Shown here: positions 43,458 to 51,421 of the stretch, piece after piece
How positions within the stretch are numbered: the stretch's first letter is position 1
Layout of the letters: each line of letters begins with the position of its first letter
Assembly: GCA_963766175.1 (NCBI GenBank)
Contig: CAVXZE010000013.1
Coordinates: 166,551-230,550, forward strand
Reading direction: 5' to 3'
DNA: 64,000 nt
DNA from: CAVXZE01 sp963766175
GTDB lineage: Bacteria; Myxococcota_A; UBA9160; UBA6930
Notes under the pieces: model-generated
What the model saw: the letters and a program-made list of their open reading frames with translations, nothing else
Database searches by the model: none
What the model was told of the DNA's origin: nothing
Position numbers and translations under genes: made by a program

Positions 43458-45044
43458 ATGTCTGACAGCAGCTACGACGTCGTGGTAATCGGTGGAGGCC
43501 ACAACGGCCTCTGCGCCGCCGCCTACCTAGCCCGGGTGGGCCAAAAGGTGGGTGTATTCGAGGCCCGCCACGAGGAGGCGGGGGCCGTTCACACATCGGA
43601 AGCGACGGTGCCGGGCTTCTGGCACAACCTCCATGCCCAGTATATGGAGTTCATCGACTACATGCCCTTCTACCACGACTTCGGTCTGCTCGGCTACGGG
43701 GCACGCATGATCAAGCCCGAGTGCCAGATCGGCATGGCCTTCGCCGACGGACGCCCCCCTCTGCTCATCTACCTTCCCGAGCTCGAGGAGAAGACGCACC
43801 GGAGCATCGCCGCCTACTCCAAACACGACGCCGACACCTTTACCGAGATCCGCCGCAAGGTGATGGCGAAGGACCAGTACATCGCTTCCATCATCTACAC
43901 CCCACGGGACCCGGACAAGACTCGAGAAGAGCTCCTCAAGCTGTGGCTCGACCTCGGCTTCGCGCTCGAGGACATCCAGAAGACGGTGAAGGAGATCATC
44001 GACCAGACCTTCGAAAGCAGCGAGCTGCGCGGGACCCTGTACCGGCAGTCCCTGGAGTGGGGCCTCGACCCTTACAGGGCCACCGGTATCGTCTTCATCG
44101 TCTCCACCATCTGGTGGTGCGGCAGGCATTACATGGTGGTCGGCGGCACTCACATGCTGGGTCACGCGATGGCCTCTGCCTGCTTCGCCAACGGAGTGGA
44201 CCTCCGCTACAACCACCGGGTCCGGCGCATCCTGAGACGGAACGGGCGGGTCAGCGGGATCGAGCTCGAGGACGGCCGCCAGATCGACGCGAACATCGTG
44301 GTCTCGAACCTCGACGTGCGCACCACCTTCATCGACTTTCTGGAGCCGGACGGGACCACGCTGGCCATGCGAGAACTCCTCGATAACTGGCGCTTCGGCC
44401 CCGACAATTGCCTGGGCACGCTGTCGTTCGCGCTTCACGAGCCCCCCGACTACAAGTCGGCCCGGCACGACCCCGACATCAACCGCTGCTTCTACACCAT
44501 CGTCGGCTACGACAACGCAGAAGAGGTGGGCGAGTACATCCTCGACGCGATGGAAGGGCGCATTCCCAGCCTGCCGGCGGCCGGCATCTGGGTGAACACG
44601 CTCTGGGATCCGAGCCAGGCGCCGCCGGGCAAGCACGCCATGAACGGCTGGTATTTCTTCCCACGGGCATCCGACCTGACGCCCTCCGAGTGGGCCGAAG
44701 TGAAGGCGAACTACAATGCCCGCTTCCTGGCACTGTGGCAGGAGTTCGCACCCAACATGACGCGCGACAAGGTGATCGCCGACGCACTCTACACGCCCCT
44801 CGACATCGAGCGGGAGATGGGCATGCCGGAGGGGGACTTCAGCCACGGAAAGCCCATTGAAGGTTTTCTGGACGTGGGCGATGCCGGTGGCCGGGATCTG
44901 GACGGCACGCGGACAGACATCGAAGGGCTCTACCTGTGTGCAGGGGGCGGCGCCAGTGCCGGACCCGGCTACGCGGCCTTCAAGGCCATCGCGGAGGACT
45001 ACAAGCTCCCCGAGATCTGGAAGCGAGACGACCGCATCTACTGA
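43458..45044 (+). CDS. phytoene-desaturase-like FAD oxidoreductase (COG1233)
   Basis: 528-residue flavoprotein. The N-terminal dinucleotide motif is VVVIGGGHNGLCAAAYLARVGQKVGVFEAR; VVGGTHMLGHAMASACFANGVDLRYN is the substrate-proximal block seen in carotenoid desaturases and retinol saturases; the C-terminal GLYLCAGGGASAGPGYAAFKAI is the FAD-binding return. ATG 43458 has GGAGG six bases ahead. The enzymes dehydrogenate or isomerise polyenes or act on other lipophilic substrates. No phytoene synthase or other carotenoid gene lies in the window, so the substrate is open. It stands alone. Confidence 0.85.
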   Translation: MSDSSYDVVVIGGGHNGLCAAAYLARVGQKVGVFEARHEEAGAVHTSEATVPGFWHNLHAQYMEFIDYMPFYHDFGLLGYGARMIKPECQIGMAFADGRPPLLIYLPELEEKTHRSIAAYSKHDADTFTEIRRKVMAKDQYIASIIYTPRDPDKTREELLKLWLDLGFALEDIQKTVKEIIDQTFESSELRGTLYRQSLEWGLDPYRATGIVFIVSTIWWCGRHYMVVGGTHMLGHAMASACFANGVDLRYNHRVRRILRRNGRVSGIELEDGRQIDANIVVSNLDVRTTFIDFLEPDGTTLAMRELLDNWRFGPDNCLGTLSFALHEPPDYKSARHDPDINRCFYTIVGYDNAEEVGEYILDAMEGRIPSLPAAGIWVNTLWDPSQAPPGKHAMNGWYFFPRASDLTPSEWAEVKANYNARFLALWQEFAPNMTRDKVIADALYTPLDIEREMGMPEGDFSHGKPIEGFLDVGDAGGRDLDGTRTDIEGLYLCAGGGASAGPGYAAFKAIAEDYKLPEIWKRDDRIY

Positions 45045-45049
45045 GGAAA

Positions 45050-45270
45050 CACAATTGATTGGCGCCAATGATGTGCAGGAACCCGACTCGCATCGCGCGA
45101 ACAGTTGGCTCGAGATCTGACCACGGTACTCCAAGATATTGCTTGTGATAGGGCATGATCTCCGACGCAGTGAAGTAGATCGTCCCGACGACGATCTGGA
45201 TGATCTCCGGGATTGCGATGCAGGTCAGAGCGATGCCATTTCGTACGGCAATGGACTGCCTACCTCCCTG
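45050..45270 (-). pseudogene. N-terminal fragment of a small membrane protein
   Basis: The frame reads IALTCIAIPEIIQIVVGTIYFTASEIMPYH, then GVPWSDLEP and AMRVGFLHIIGAN. It looks like the first two helices of a known type of small integral membrane protein (with the E-I-M-P-Y-H loop), but no family name comes to mind. There is no good start codon (GGAGG precedes but no ATG/GTG/TTG lies in phase) and the frame is lost near 45050. It overlaps the neighbouring region past the oxidase gene. Confidence 0.4.
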
Positions 45271-45320
45271 GATCGTTGAATGTTGCGCCCGCGAGAGGCA
45301 CGCCTCTGGTTGTGGGTCCT

Positions 45321-45440
45321 CTAAGACCGCCGCCTCACCGCCGCAAGCCCCGCCAAGCCGGTGGCGAGGAGGAGGGCGGTATTGGGCTCGGGGATCATCG
45401 CGACGCGGAAGCCGAAGCTCACACGGTTGAAGGTCCGGCC
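45321..45440 (-). pseudogene. PEP-CTERM tail remnant (FGE-sulfatase-like end)
   Basis: The last residues SFGFRVAMIPEPNTALLLATG..LAAVRRR before TAG 45321-45323 are a PEP-CTERM sorting signal: PEP, a hydrophobic helix, then basic residues. The preceding GFRVA is the usual end of formylglycine-generating-enzyme-like domains. Upstream the frame enters structured repeat D at 45440. PEP-CTERM proteins are exported and processed by exosortase. Only the tail remains. Confidence 0.6.
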
Positions 45441-45790
45441 AGAGGCCATGAAGGGACGCTTTTGGGTCCTTGGGCTCGCACCTACCGGGGCGGGGTGTGG
45501 CGCCTCGACTATCCGGGACCTTCCGAAGCGGATCGTGGCCACGCGAATCCCTGCTCCGCGGCACGCAATTCCCTGTTCTCGGCGGTAGGGAACGCGGCGG
45601 CCAAGCCCCCGCCTAGGCAGGCAAATCAGGCGAGATCGCCAGCCGGGGGAGCCTGGATAGGCGCGAATTCCTTGTATTTTCGCGTAGATCAGGGATTTCC
45701 TGGCGGAGAGACGGGTTCGCGCTGGACTGCCCGCTCCGCCAACCAGTCCGCGAGTACGGAGAATCTTCGGGCTGAGCGCGCGCCGGCGTC
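45425..45790 (+). repeat. dispersed structured repeat, copy D
   Basis: Begins GGTTGAAGGTCCGGCCAGAG as copy A does. It holds both TTCCCTG-type hairpins (slightly decayed), GAGACGGGTTCGCGCTGGAC and CCGCTCCGCCAACCAGTCCG, and stops before the CGCGATTTCGCG palindrome, close to the 3' end of the NAD(P)-binding gene at 45796. Confidence 0.8.
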
Positions 45791-45795
45791 CGCCG

Positions 45796-46425
45796 TCAAA
45801 GGGATCGCAGCGCCGACTCGATGGGGGTATCGCCGTCCAGTAGGCTGAAGCTCTTGCCGATGGTGCTGTCCAGGTCCAGGCAGAGGGCCAGCGCCTTCGC
45901 CAGGTTCTCGCGCAGCGTCGTGCCCCGGCCGCCCAGCTCCAGGCTCACCGATACCGATGATGTGCCGGGATCGTCCCGCAACCCGCCCGGGCACACCACG
46001 GTGTAGTCGAGTCCCGACTCACGCAGGAAGTTGTCGGCGTGAGCCTTGGCCTTGTGGTAGTAGGCGATGCGGGAGGTGCTGTTAACGTCGGCGCCGATGG
46101 AGCTCAGCATGATGTACCGCCGGGCACCGTGGACTTGGGCGGTGACCATCGAGCGAATGGCGCCGAGATGGTCCACCAGCACGGTCTTGTCCTTGCCGGT
46201 ATGGCCACCCGAATCGGCGGCGAAGATCACCGCATCGCAGCCGCGTACTGCGTGATCGATGGGATACTCCAGATCCGCGAGGACAGTGGGCACGCCCATC
46301 TCGTCGAACTTCGGTCGTTGGTCCGGATTGCGAATCATCGCCACCGGGTCGTGCCGGCCGGCCGCCAGGCGGCGCACCAGTCGGGTGGCGGTGTTGCCGT
46401 TGGCGCCGATCACCAAAACTCTCAT
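45796..46425 (-). CDS. NAD(P)-binding SDR-like protein (NmrA/YwnB type)
   Basis: 209-residue atypical SDR. MRVLVIGANGNTATRLVRRL holds the GxxGxxG cofactor loop; the later strand DAVIFAADSGG and YIMLSSIGAD follow the extended-SDR order. YYHKAKAHADNFLRESGLDYTVVCPGGL corresponds to the YxxxK region and the R-P-G-x-L block. Related proteins (YwnB, biliverdin-reductase-B-like) bind NADPH and serve as redox regulators or flavin reductases. Its 3' end touches repeat D. Specific role unknown. Confidence 0.85.
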   Translation of the reverse strand: MRVLVIGANGNTATRLVRRLAAGRHDPVAMIRNPDQRPKFDEMGVPTVLADLEYPIDHAVRGCDAVIFAADSGGHTGKDKTVLVDHLGAIRSMVTAQVHGARRYIMLSSIGADVNSTSRIAYYHKAKAHADNFLRESGLDYTVVCPGGLRDDPGTSSVSVSLELGGRGTTLRENLAKALALCLDLDSTIGKSFSLLDGDTPIESALRSL

Positions 46426-46448
46426 GTGCGGTCACCACCATCGCACAG

Positions 46449-46556
46449 GCGCGGGCCGGCGGCTACACGAGGGCCGTCAGGCCAGGGTCAGCGCCCCACC
46501 CACGTGCCGTGAAAACCGAGGGGGGCGGCGCGTAGGAGGAACAAGGCCCCCGCTTC
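46449..46556 (+). repeat. two short repeats in an intergenic region
   Basis: GCGCGGGCCGGCGGCTACAC..GGGCCGTCAGGCC parallels 9634-9680. GGCGCGTAGGAGGAACAAGG followed by CCCCCG parallels 49662-49690. Both are non-coding and of unknown origin. Nothing else is visible between 46426 and 46626. Confidence 0.45.
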
Positions 46557-46626
46557 GGCTCCTCCATGACCTGCGGCACCTCGCGAGTTACTTGCAGCGC
46601 GAAAGGCCTCCACCTAGCTTTGATGG

Positions 46627-47607
46627 ATGGCGATGACACCCCGGGAGATCGTCGAGCGGACGATTCGCTTCGAGGGACCGGAACGGCTCCCTCGGGATTT
46701 TCCGCCCCGGTACGGAAGCGACTTCGCCGGAATGGGAATGTTTCCCCACCCCGATGCGCGGCCCTTCGGCGGCGTCGGAATCGACTCCTGGGGCTCGGTC
46801 TGGGAGAACGCGGGGGTGTCCGACGTCGGGGAGGTCAAGGAGTTTCCGCTCGCGGACTGGTCCGACTGGGACCGTCTCACCATCCCCGACGTCCGCGATC
46901 CCCGGCGCTTCGAGTACCTGGCCCGGTCCCGCGAGCAGGCCGGCGACCGATTCATCCTCGCCCACGGCGTCTCGCTCTACGAACGCGTCCACTTCGTCCG
47001 GGGGTTGGAGAACACCTGGATCGACATCCACGAGTCCCCCCGCGAGCTCGGCCAGCTGATCGACGTTCTCGTCGACATGAACCTGGTTGCGATCGAGAAA
47101 TACGCCGCGGCCGGCGCCCACGGGCTCTTCTGGTGCGACGACTGGGGGCTGCAGGACCGTCTGATGATCAGCCCGGACAAGTGGCGCGAGATCTGGAAGC
47201 CGCGCTACGCTCGGGTCTACGAGGCCGCCCACCGGGCCGGGCTGCTGAACTTCCTGCACAGCTGTGGCCACATCGTCGCCATCCTCGACGACCTGATCGA
47301 GATCGGCCTGGACGTGATCCAGATGGATCAGCAGGAGAACATGGGCCTGGAGCTGCTGGGCGAGCGCTTCGGCGGGCGCCTGACCTTCTACTCGCCCGTC
47401 GACATCCAGCAGACCATGGTCAAGGGAACGCTCGACGAGATTCGCGCCTACTGCCGGAGGATGGTCGACCTGCTGGGCCGGCCGAGCGGCGGCTTCATCC
47501 CCAGCTGGTACAGCGATCCGGAGGGCGCTGGGCACCGGCCGGAGGCGATCGAGGCCATGTGCGAGGAGTTCCTGCGGATCAGCGGGGAAAGGTATTCGAT
47601 TTCATGA
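46627..47607 (+). CDS. URO-D family protein, divergent paralog 4 (zinc-type motif)
   Basis: 326 residues, shorter than the other three. It opens with TPREIVERTIRFEGPERLP, the family start. FLHSCGHIVAILDDLIEIGLDVIQMDQQENMG gives the zinc-type pair His211/Cys213, but the third ligand expected near the C terminus is not a Cys (GGFIPSWYSDP). GLFWCDDWGLQDRLMISP is the conserved active-site lid. ATG 46627 or 46633 starts it; no ribosome site is clear. Its stop overlaps the start of the serine hydrolase gene by four bases (ATGA), so they are translationally coupled. Function unknown; methyl transfer from a corrinoid or decarboxylation are the alternatives. Confidence 0.83.
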   Translation: MAMTPREIVERTIRFEGPERLPRDFPPRYGSDFAGMGMFPHPDARPFGGVGIDSWGSVWENAGVSDVGEVKEFPLADWSDWDRLTIPDVRDPRRFEYLARSREQAGDRFILAHGVSLYERVHFVRGLENTWIDIHESPRELGQLIDVLVDMNLVAIEKYAAAGAHGLFWCDDWGLQDRLMISPDKWREIWKPRYARVYEAAHRAGLLNFLHSCGHIVAILDDLIEIGLDVIQMDQQENMGLELLGERFGGRLTFYSPVDIQQTMVKGTLDEIRAYCRRMVDLLGRPSGGFIPSWYSDPEGAGHRPEAIEAMCEEFLRISGERYSIS

Positions 47608-48776
47608 TGCACGTGCGCCCTAGACTCGTCGCCCTGATTGTCGGTCTGCTCGCGGTCGGTTTTGTTGGCGTGTTGGGCTGGCCGCTCTGGGACGGCGGCA
47701 TGCGCTCAACGGGTACGAGCGGTGAGGCCGCAACGCTTGATGAACTGGTCGAGACCTGGGGCGCTGTCCCTGCGATCCCCGGGGTCATTCTTCATATCCA
47801 GAAAGGTGACGAGACCCTTTATGCAGGGGCTGCAGGGCACCTCACCCGAAAGAACACGGGAAAGATCGCGCCGGACACACCGTTTCACACAGCCAGCGTC
47901 GGCAAGCTCTTCACAAGCGTCACAGTCCTGCGCCTCCATGAACAGGGCGTTCTTGATATCGACAAGTCAGCCGCTCACTATCTCGGCAGCGAGGTCATGC
48001 AGGGGCTGGTGGATATTGACGGTGTCGACTCCGGCGATGCCATCACCCTACGGCATCTGCTTTCCCATCGCAGCGGCATTGGCGATCCAGAGGATGACCT
48101 TCGCTTTCAGCTGGGTCTGATGCTGGCCCCCGGGAAGAAAAAGAGCCCGCATGACCTGCTGCACTATGCGCGGCGCACGACACCGGCAGGCAAGCCCGGC
48201 GGGCGCTTCTCCTATTCCTCGCCCGGTTTCTGGCTTCTGGGCCTGGTGATTGAGACCGTCACCGAAGAGCCTTTTCACGTCGTGGTCCGCCGCGAGGTCT
48301 TTGACCGGCTCGGCATGAGCGCCACCCTTGAGGCCAATCAGGAGTGGGGTCGGACCGCACCCTACTTGCATCATTATTTCGGCGGTGTCGATCTCAGCCT
48401 TTTCGACCCCAGCCTGGAGTTTGCCGATGGTGGCTTCCTGACTACGGGTCCGGACCTTGCCAAATTCGGCCTGGCCATGGCGCGCGGCGAGCTCTTTGAC
48501 AAACCCGATACTCACGCGCTCTATTTTGCCGTGCCTGAAGCGACCGAAGATCCGACCTATTACTTTGCGCTTGGCCCCCGCGTTGGCCTGCGCGAGGGAG
48601 AGCCAAAGTTTTATCTCCACACCGGACACTGGGCTGTGTGGTTCATTGTCTTTCCGCAAGAAGAAGTGGTCATCACCGCAACTCTTGCCCAGTCCAATGC
48701 CGATCTCATGACCTTCTCGAAGGCGGTACGCCGCCTGGCGTCATCCGAACTCGGCGCTCTGCCAAAGCCGCGCTGA
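47604..48776 (+). CDS. class C beta-lactamase-family serine hydrolase, exported
   Basis: 390 residues from ATG 47604, inside the stop of the upstream gene. A signal anchor is visible (LVALIVGLLAVGFVGVLGW). Catalytic motifs: TASVGKLFTS (Ser-x-x-Lys) near residue 100, RFSYSSPGF (Tyr-x-Ser/Asn) near residue 205, and the C-terminal LHTGHWAVWF standing for the KTG-like H-x-G. Such proteins are esterases, transpeptidase-like or D-aminopeptidases more often than antibiotic-resistance lactamases. Codon use has somewhat more AT than the URO-D gene. Coupling to a URO-D gene is unusual; a cleaved ester or amide of a methylated compound would fit, but that is speculation. Confidence 0.87.
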   Translation: MMHVRPRLVALIVGLLAVGFVGVLGWPLWDGGMRSTGTSGEAATLDELVETWGAVPAIPGVILHIQKGDETLYAGAAGHLTRKNTGKIAPDTPFHTASVGKLFTSVTVLRLHEQGVLDIDKSAAHYLGSEVMQGLVDIDGVDSGDAITLRHLLSHRSGIGDPEDDLRFQLGLMLAPGKKKSPHDLLHYARRTTPAGKPGGRFSYSSPGFWLLGLVIETVTEEPFHVVVRREVFDRLGMSATLEANQEWGRTAPYLHHYFGGVDLSLFDPSLEFADGGFLTTGPDLAKFGLAMARGELFDKPDTHALYFAVPEATEDPTYYFALGPRVGLREGEPKFYLHTGHWAVWFIVFPQEEVVITATLAQSNADLMTFSKAVRRLASSELGALPKPR

Positions 48777-48816
48777 CTTGAAGGCCTGACTTGTGTATGC
48801 TGCGTAACATCTGGCT

Positions 48817-49121
48817 TCACGGGCTCCGGAGGAGGCGCTCGAATAGCAGGTCCTCCAGGTCCCGCCGCGCGTCGAACACCGCGAGGACGGTTATGGTGTC
48901 GCCTTCGATGCGGTAGACGAGGCGATACGGCCGGATCATGAGCTCCCGCCAGGTGCGCATCTGGAAGCGTGTCAGCTCGGGGACCAGGCGGCCACGCGTC
49001 GGGCTGGATTCGAGGGTGGCGGCACGAGCTTCGATCCGCCGCAGCACGCGCTCGGCACCCTGCTGGGAATCCAGCGCGAGGAAGGCCACGATCTCCTCGA
49101 GATCGCGGACCGCGACCTCGG
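48817..49121 (-). pseudogene. ParE/RelE-type toxin interrupted by IS-C at its 5' end
   Basis: The reading frame EVAVRDLEEIVAFLALDSQQGAERVLRRI..WRELMIRPYRLVYRI..ITVLAVFDARRDLE matches ParE/RelE toxins. ATG/GTG-type start codons of the original first ~15 residues are lost because IS-C begins at 49122. GTG 49089 could give a 90-residue shortened product. No antitoxin (Phd/RHH) gene remains upstream; it probably lay beyond the insertion. The toxin is likely inactive. Confidence 0.75.
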
Positions 49122-49661
49122 CTGCCTGTTCTCAAAACAGCAGACATCTGAGATGACGTTCGCCGAAGACGATCACGTGATCGAGAAGCTCTCTTCGACG
49201 GGTTCCTACCCACCGCTCGGCGATCGCGTTCTGCCAAGGGCTGCGGTACGCCGTGCGCACGGGATCGATTCCAAAGCCCCTGATCGCAGCCATGACCTCC
49301 GCGGAGAAGATCTAGTCGCGGTCGAGAAGGAGGTAGCGAGGGGCACGATCGGAAGGGAAGGCCTCCCGAAGCTGCTGGATCACCCAACGGGCGCTGGGAT
49401 TCGTCGTCACATCCATTCTCGAACGCAAGGCGGCGGATCAGCTCTCGCACTTCCTGGGACACGCGCGGCCGCCCTGGCCCGCCTCGGGAAAGAGCCAGAG
49501 CCGGTGCAGCGCGACCCAGAAAGCACGGTCAAGGGAGGTGAGCCTCGGCACGAGTCTGATTCTCGGCGTAGGTCTGGAGTATCATCGGCCGTTGGACGAG
49601 CGGAGGCGGGAAGGAGAAAAGCTCAGCAGTTCTGCGGCGGACCAAGATTGAGGACCCACAG
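49122..49661 (-). mobile_element. IS-C deletion derivative, 540 bp
   Basis: Same ends as 35471-36723 (CTGCCTGTTCTCAAAAC; reversed GAGGACCCACAG) but three internal segments are deleted. The transposase also has a stop (TAG on the minus strand at 49312-49314) right after the second Asp. It retains the A missing from the 35.5-kb copy. It is inserted into the ParE gene. Confidence 0.8.
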
Positions 49662-49821
49662 GTGGCGCGTAGGAGGAACAAAGCCCCCGGCAATGTTTGA
49701 TAAACCTCGAAGTGTCAACTCCCGCGGCGGTTTTCGACCCTAGGGAGAACCCCCTCCGGCCACGCCACGTCCGTGATAGACTGATCGCTCCCTTTTGGGG
49801 TCTCAGCAGGGAGGTCGGGGT

Positions 49822-50670
49822 GTGATTCGCGGCAGCTGCCTCTGCGGAGGCATTGCATGGGAGATCGAGGGCCCGCTCGAGCTGATGGGCCATTGTCACT
49901 GCTCCATGTGCCGAAAGGCGCACGGGTCCGCCTTCGAAACCGGTGCCAGCACATCGGCCGAGAAGTTCCGCTGGGTCCGCGGAGAGGAGCTGATCCGGCT
50001 CTACGAGTCTCACCCCGGCAGTCATCGGGGCTTCTGCTCGCGGTGCGGCTCAATCGTCCCCGGCGTCTCCGTCTCCAATGAGGGGCGCGTCTTCATCAGC
50101 GTTGGATGCCTCGACGACGACCCGGGCACGCGTCCGGTGGCGCACATCTTCGTCGCGTCGAAGGCCCCGTGGCAGGAGATAACTGACGAGCTTCCGCGCT
50201 TCGACGCCTACCCGCCCGGGTACGGCGGGGAAGAGATCGAACGGGAGGCGCTCCCGCCCCCTCGCGCGGGCGTGCTTCGCGGAAGCTGCCTCTGTGGGCG
50301 TGTGGCTTACGAGACCGAAGGGGGGCTGCTGCGGTTCCGAAACTGCCACTGCTCACGCTGTCGAAAGGCACGGAGCGCAGCGTACGCGAGCAACCTGTTT
50401 GTCGAGCCGAAGGGCTTCCGCTGGACCCGAGATCAGGATCTGCTCGACACCTACGAGGTGCCCGGAGCGAAGCGGTTCATGACCGTCTTCTGTCGCGTCT
50501 GCGGGTCGAGCATGCCGCGTACCGGCCTGCCCGAGTACGTGGTGATTCCGGCGGGCTCGTTGGACGATGACCCCGGCATGCGACCGGAGATGCACATCTT
50601 CGTCGGCTCGAAAGCGGACTGGCACGAGATCACCGACGACCTGCCGCAGCACGAGGAGTACCCGACGTAG
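49822..50670 (+). CDS. tandem GFA/CENP-V domain protein
   Basis: 282 residues from GTG 49822 (GGGAGG five bases ahead). Two GFA domains lie in series: residues ~1-135 (IRGSCLCGGIAWEIEG, HCHCSMCRKAHGSAF, FCSRCGSIVP) and ~150-282 (LRGSCLCGRVAYETEG, NCHCSRCRKARSAAY, FCRVCGSSMP). Each has all the zinc ligands of the fold (CxC, CxCx2C and Cx2C). Single-domain family members bind S-hydroxymethyl-glutathione or other thiol adducts. The double unit suggests a fused heterodimer. It stands alone. Confidence 0.88.
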   Translation: MIRGSCLCGGIAWEIEGPLELMGHCHCSMCRKAHGSAFETGASTSAEKFRWVRGEELIRLYESHPGSHRGFCSRCGSIVPGVSVSNEGRVFISVGCLDDDPGTRPVAHIFVASKAPWQEITDELPRFDAYPPGYGGEEIEREALPPPRAGVLRGSCLCGRVAYETEGGLLRFRNCHCSRCRKARSAAYASNLFVEPKGFRWTRDQDLLDTYEVPGAKRFMTVFCRVCGSSMPRTGLPEYVVIPAGSLDDDPGMRPEMHIFVGSKADWHEITDDLPQHEEYPT

Positions 50671-50699
50671 TTCGAGTCGTCTTGGAAGAGCATCCGGCC

Positions 50700-50752
50700 C
50701 CTTCCGGCACTGCTGTGACCCGTCGGAGCAATCTGGACCATTCGGGCTGCTG
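50700..50752 (-). repeat. inverted copy of the 22.65-kb repeat
   Basis: Reads, reversed, AGCAGCCCGAATGGTCCAGAT then TGCTCCGACGGGTCACAGCAG. It lies between the GFA gene and the lipoprotein gene; no coding content. Confidence 0.5.
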
Positions 50753-50811
50753 AGATAAGAGATTCCCGGAGGGCGCATCCCGGTGTAGAATTCTTCCGAT
50801 CGGAGGTTCCC

Positions 50812-51261
50812 ATGGTCACGAGACTCGCCCTCTCTCTCGCCTTGATGCTTTCCGCGCTGATCGCAGCCTGCGGCGAACCCCTCCTCCTTCTGCCGGGCGG
50901 AGCCCTCGAAGGCTCGATGGTTGCCGCCCCCGACAGCTGGTCCTTCACGGACGCCGTGGAGACGGTTCAGCTCGAGACGCTTCCCGGCGATCCCTACTCC
51001 GTGAACATCTGGCTGATCGCCCTCGGCGAGAACCTCTACATCCACGCTGGGGCCAATCGCAGCACCTGGGTGGAGAACATCGAGGCAGACCCGAACGTGC
51101 GGCTCCGGGTGAACGATTCGATCTACGAACTCGTGGCCTCGCGCGTGGACGACCAGGATGAATTCGACCGCTTCAGTGATGCCTACGAGCAGAAGTACGG
51201 GCGCCGCCCGCGCAACGAGAACGTTACCGAGGCCTACCTGTTCCGGCTCGAAGCGCGCTGA
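50812..51261 (+). CDS. lipoprotein with PNPOx-like split beta-barrel
   Basis: 149 residues; ATG 50812 has GGAGG six bases ahead. A lipoprotein signal ends in LIAAC. The body (YSVNIWLIALGENLYIHAG.., WVENIEADPNVRLRVNDSIYEL.., FDRFSDAYEQKYGRRP) follows the flavin/F420-binding split-barrel family (PNPOx-like or DUF385/DUF2255 type). An exported, lipid-anchored member would be unusual, since these usually bind cytoplasmic cofactors. Role unknown. 51262-51421 holds nothing recognisable. Confidence 0.7.
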   Translation: MVTRLALSLALMLSALIAACGEPLLLLPGGALEGSMVAAPDSWSFTDAVETVQLETLPGDPYSVNIWLIALGENLYIHAGANRSTWVENIEADPNVRLRVNDSIYELVASRVDDQDEFDRFSDAYEQKYGRRPRNENVTEAYLFRLEAR

Positions 51262-51421
51262 GGAACCGGGCTGACCGCATTTCTACCCCAACCTGCCCGT
51301 CTCACGCTGGACTGACCTTCCCCTTCCATCCCTGCCAGCACCGAATCGTAACATTTGACCTGGACAGGATTTACGGGGAAAGGTCACCCGGTCACCACGA
51401 TGGTTCTCTTCTCTGATGCGC

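Noticed and set aside
47604..48776. Antibiotic-resistance beta-lactamase
   Set aside because: The SxxK and YxS motifs fit the wider serine-hydrolase group; nothing in sequence or context indicates resistance.
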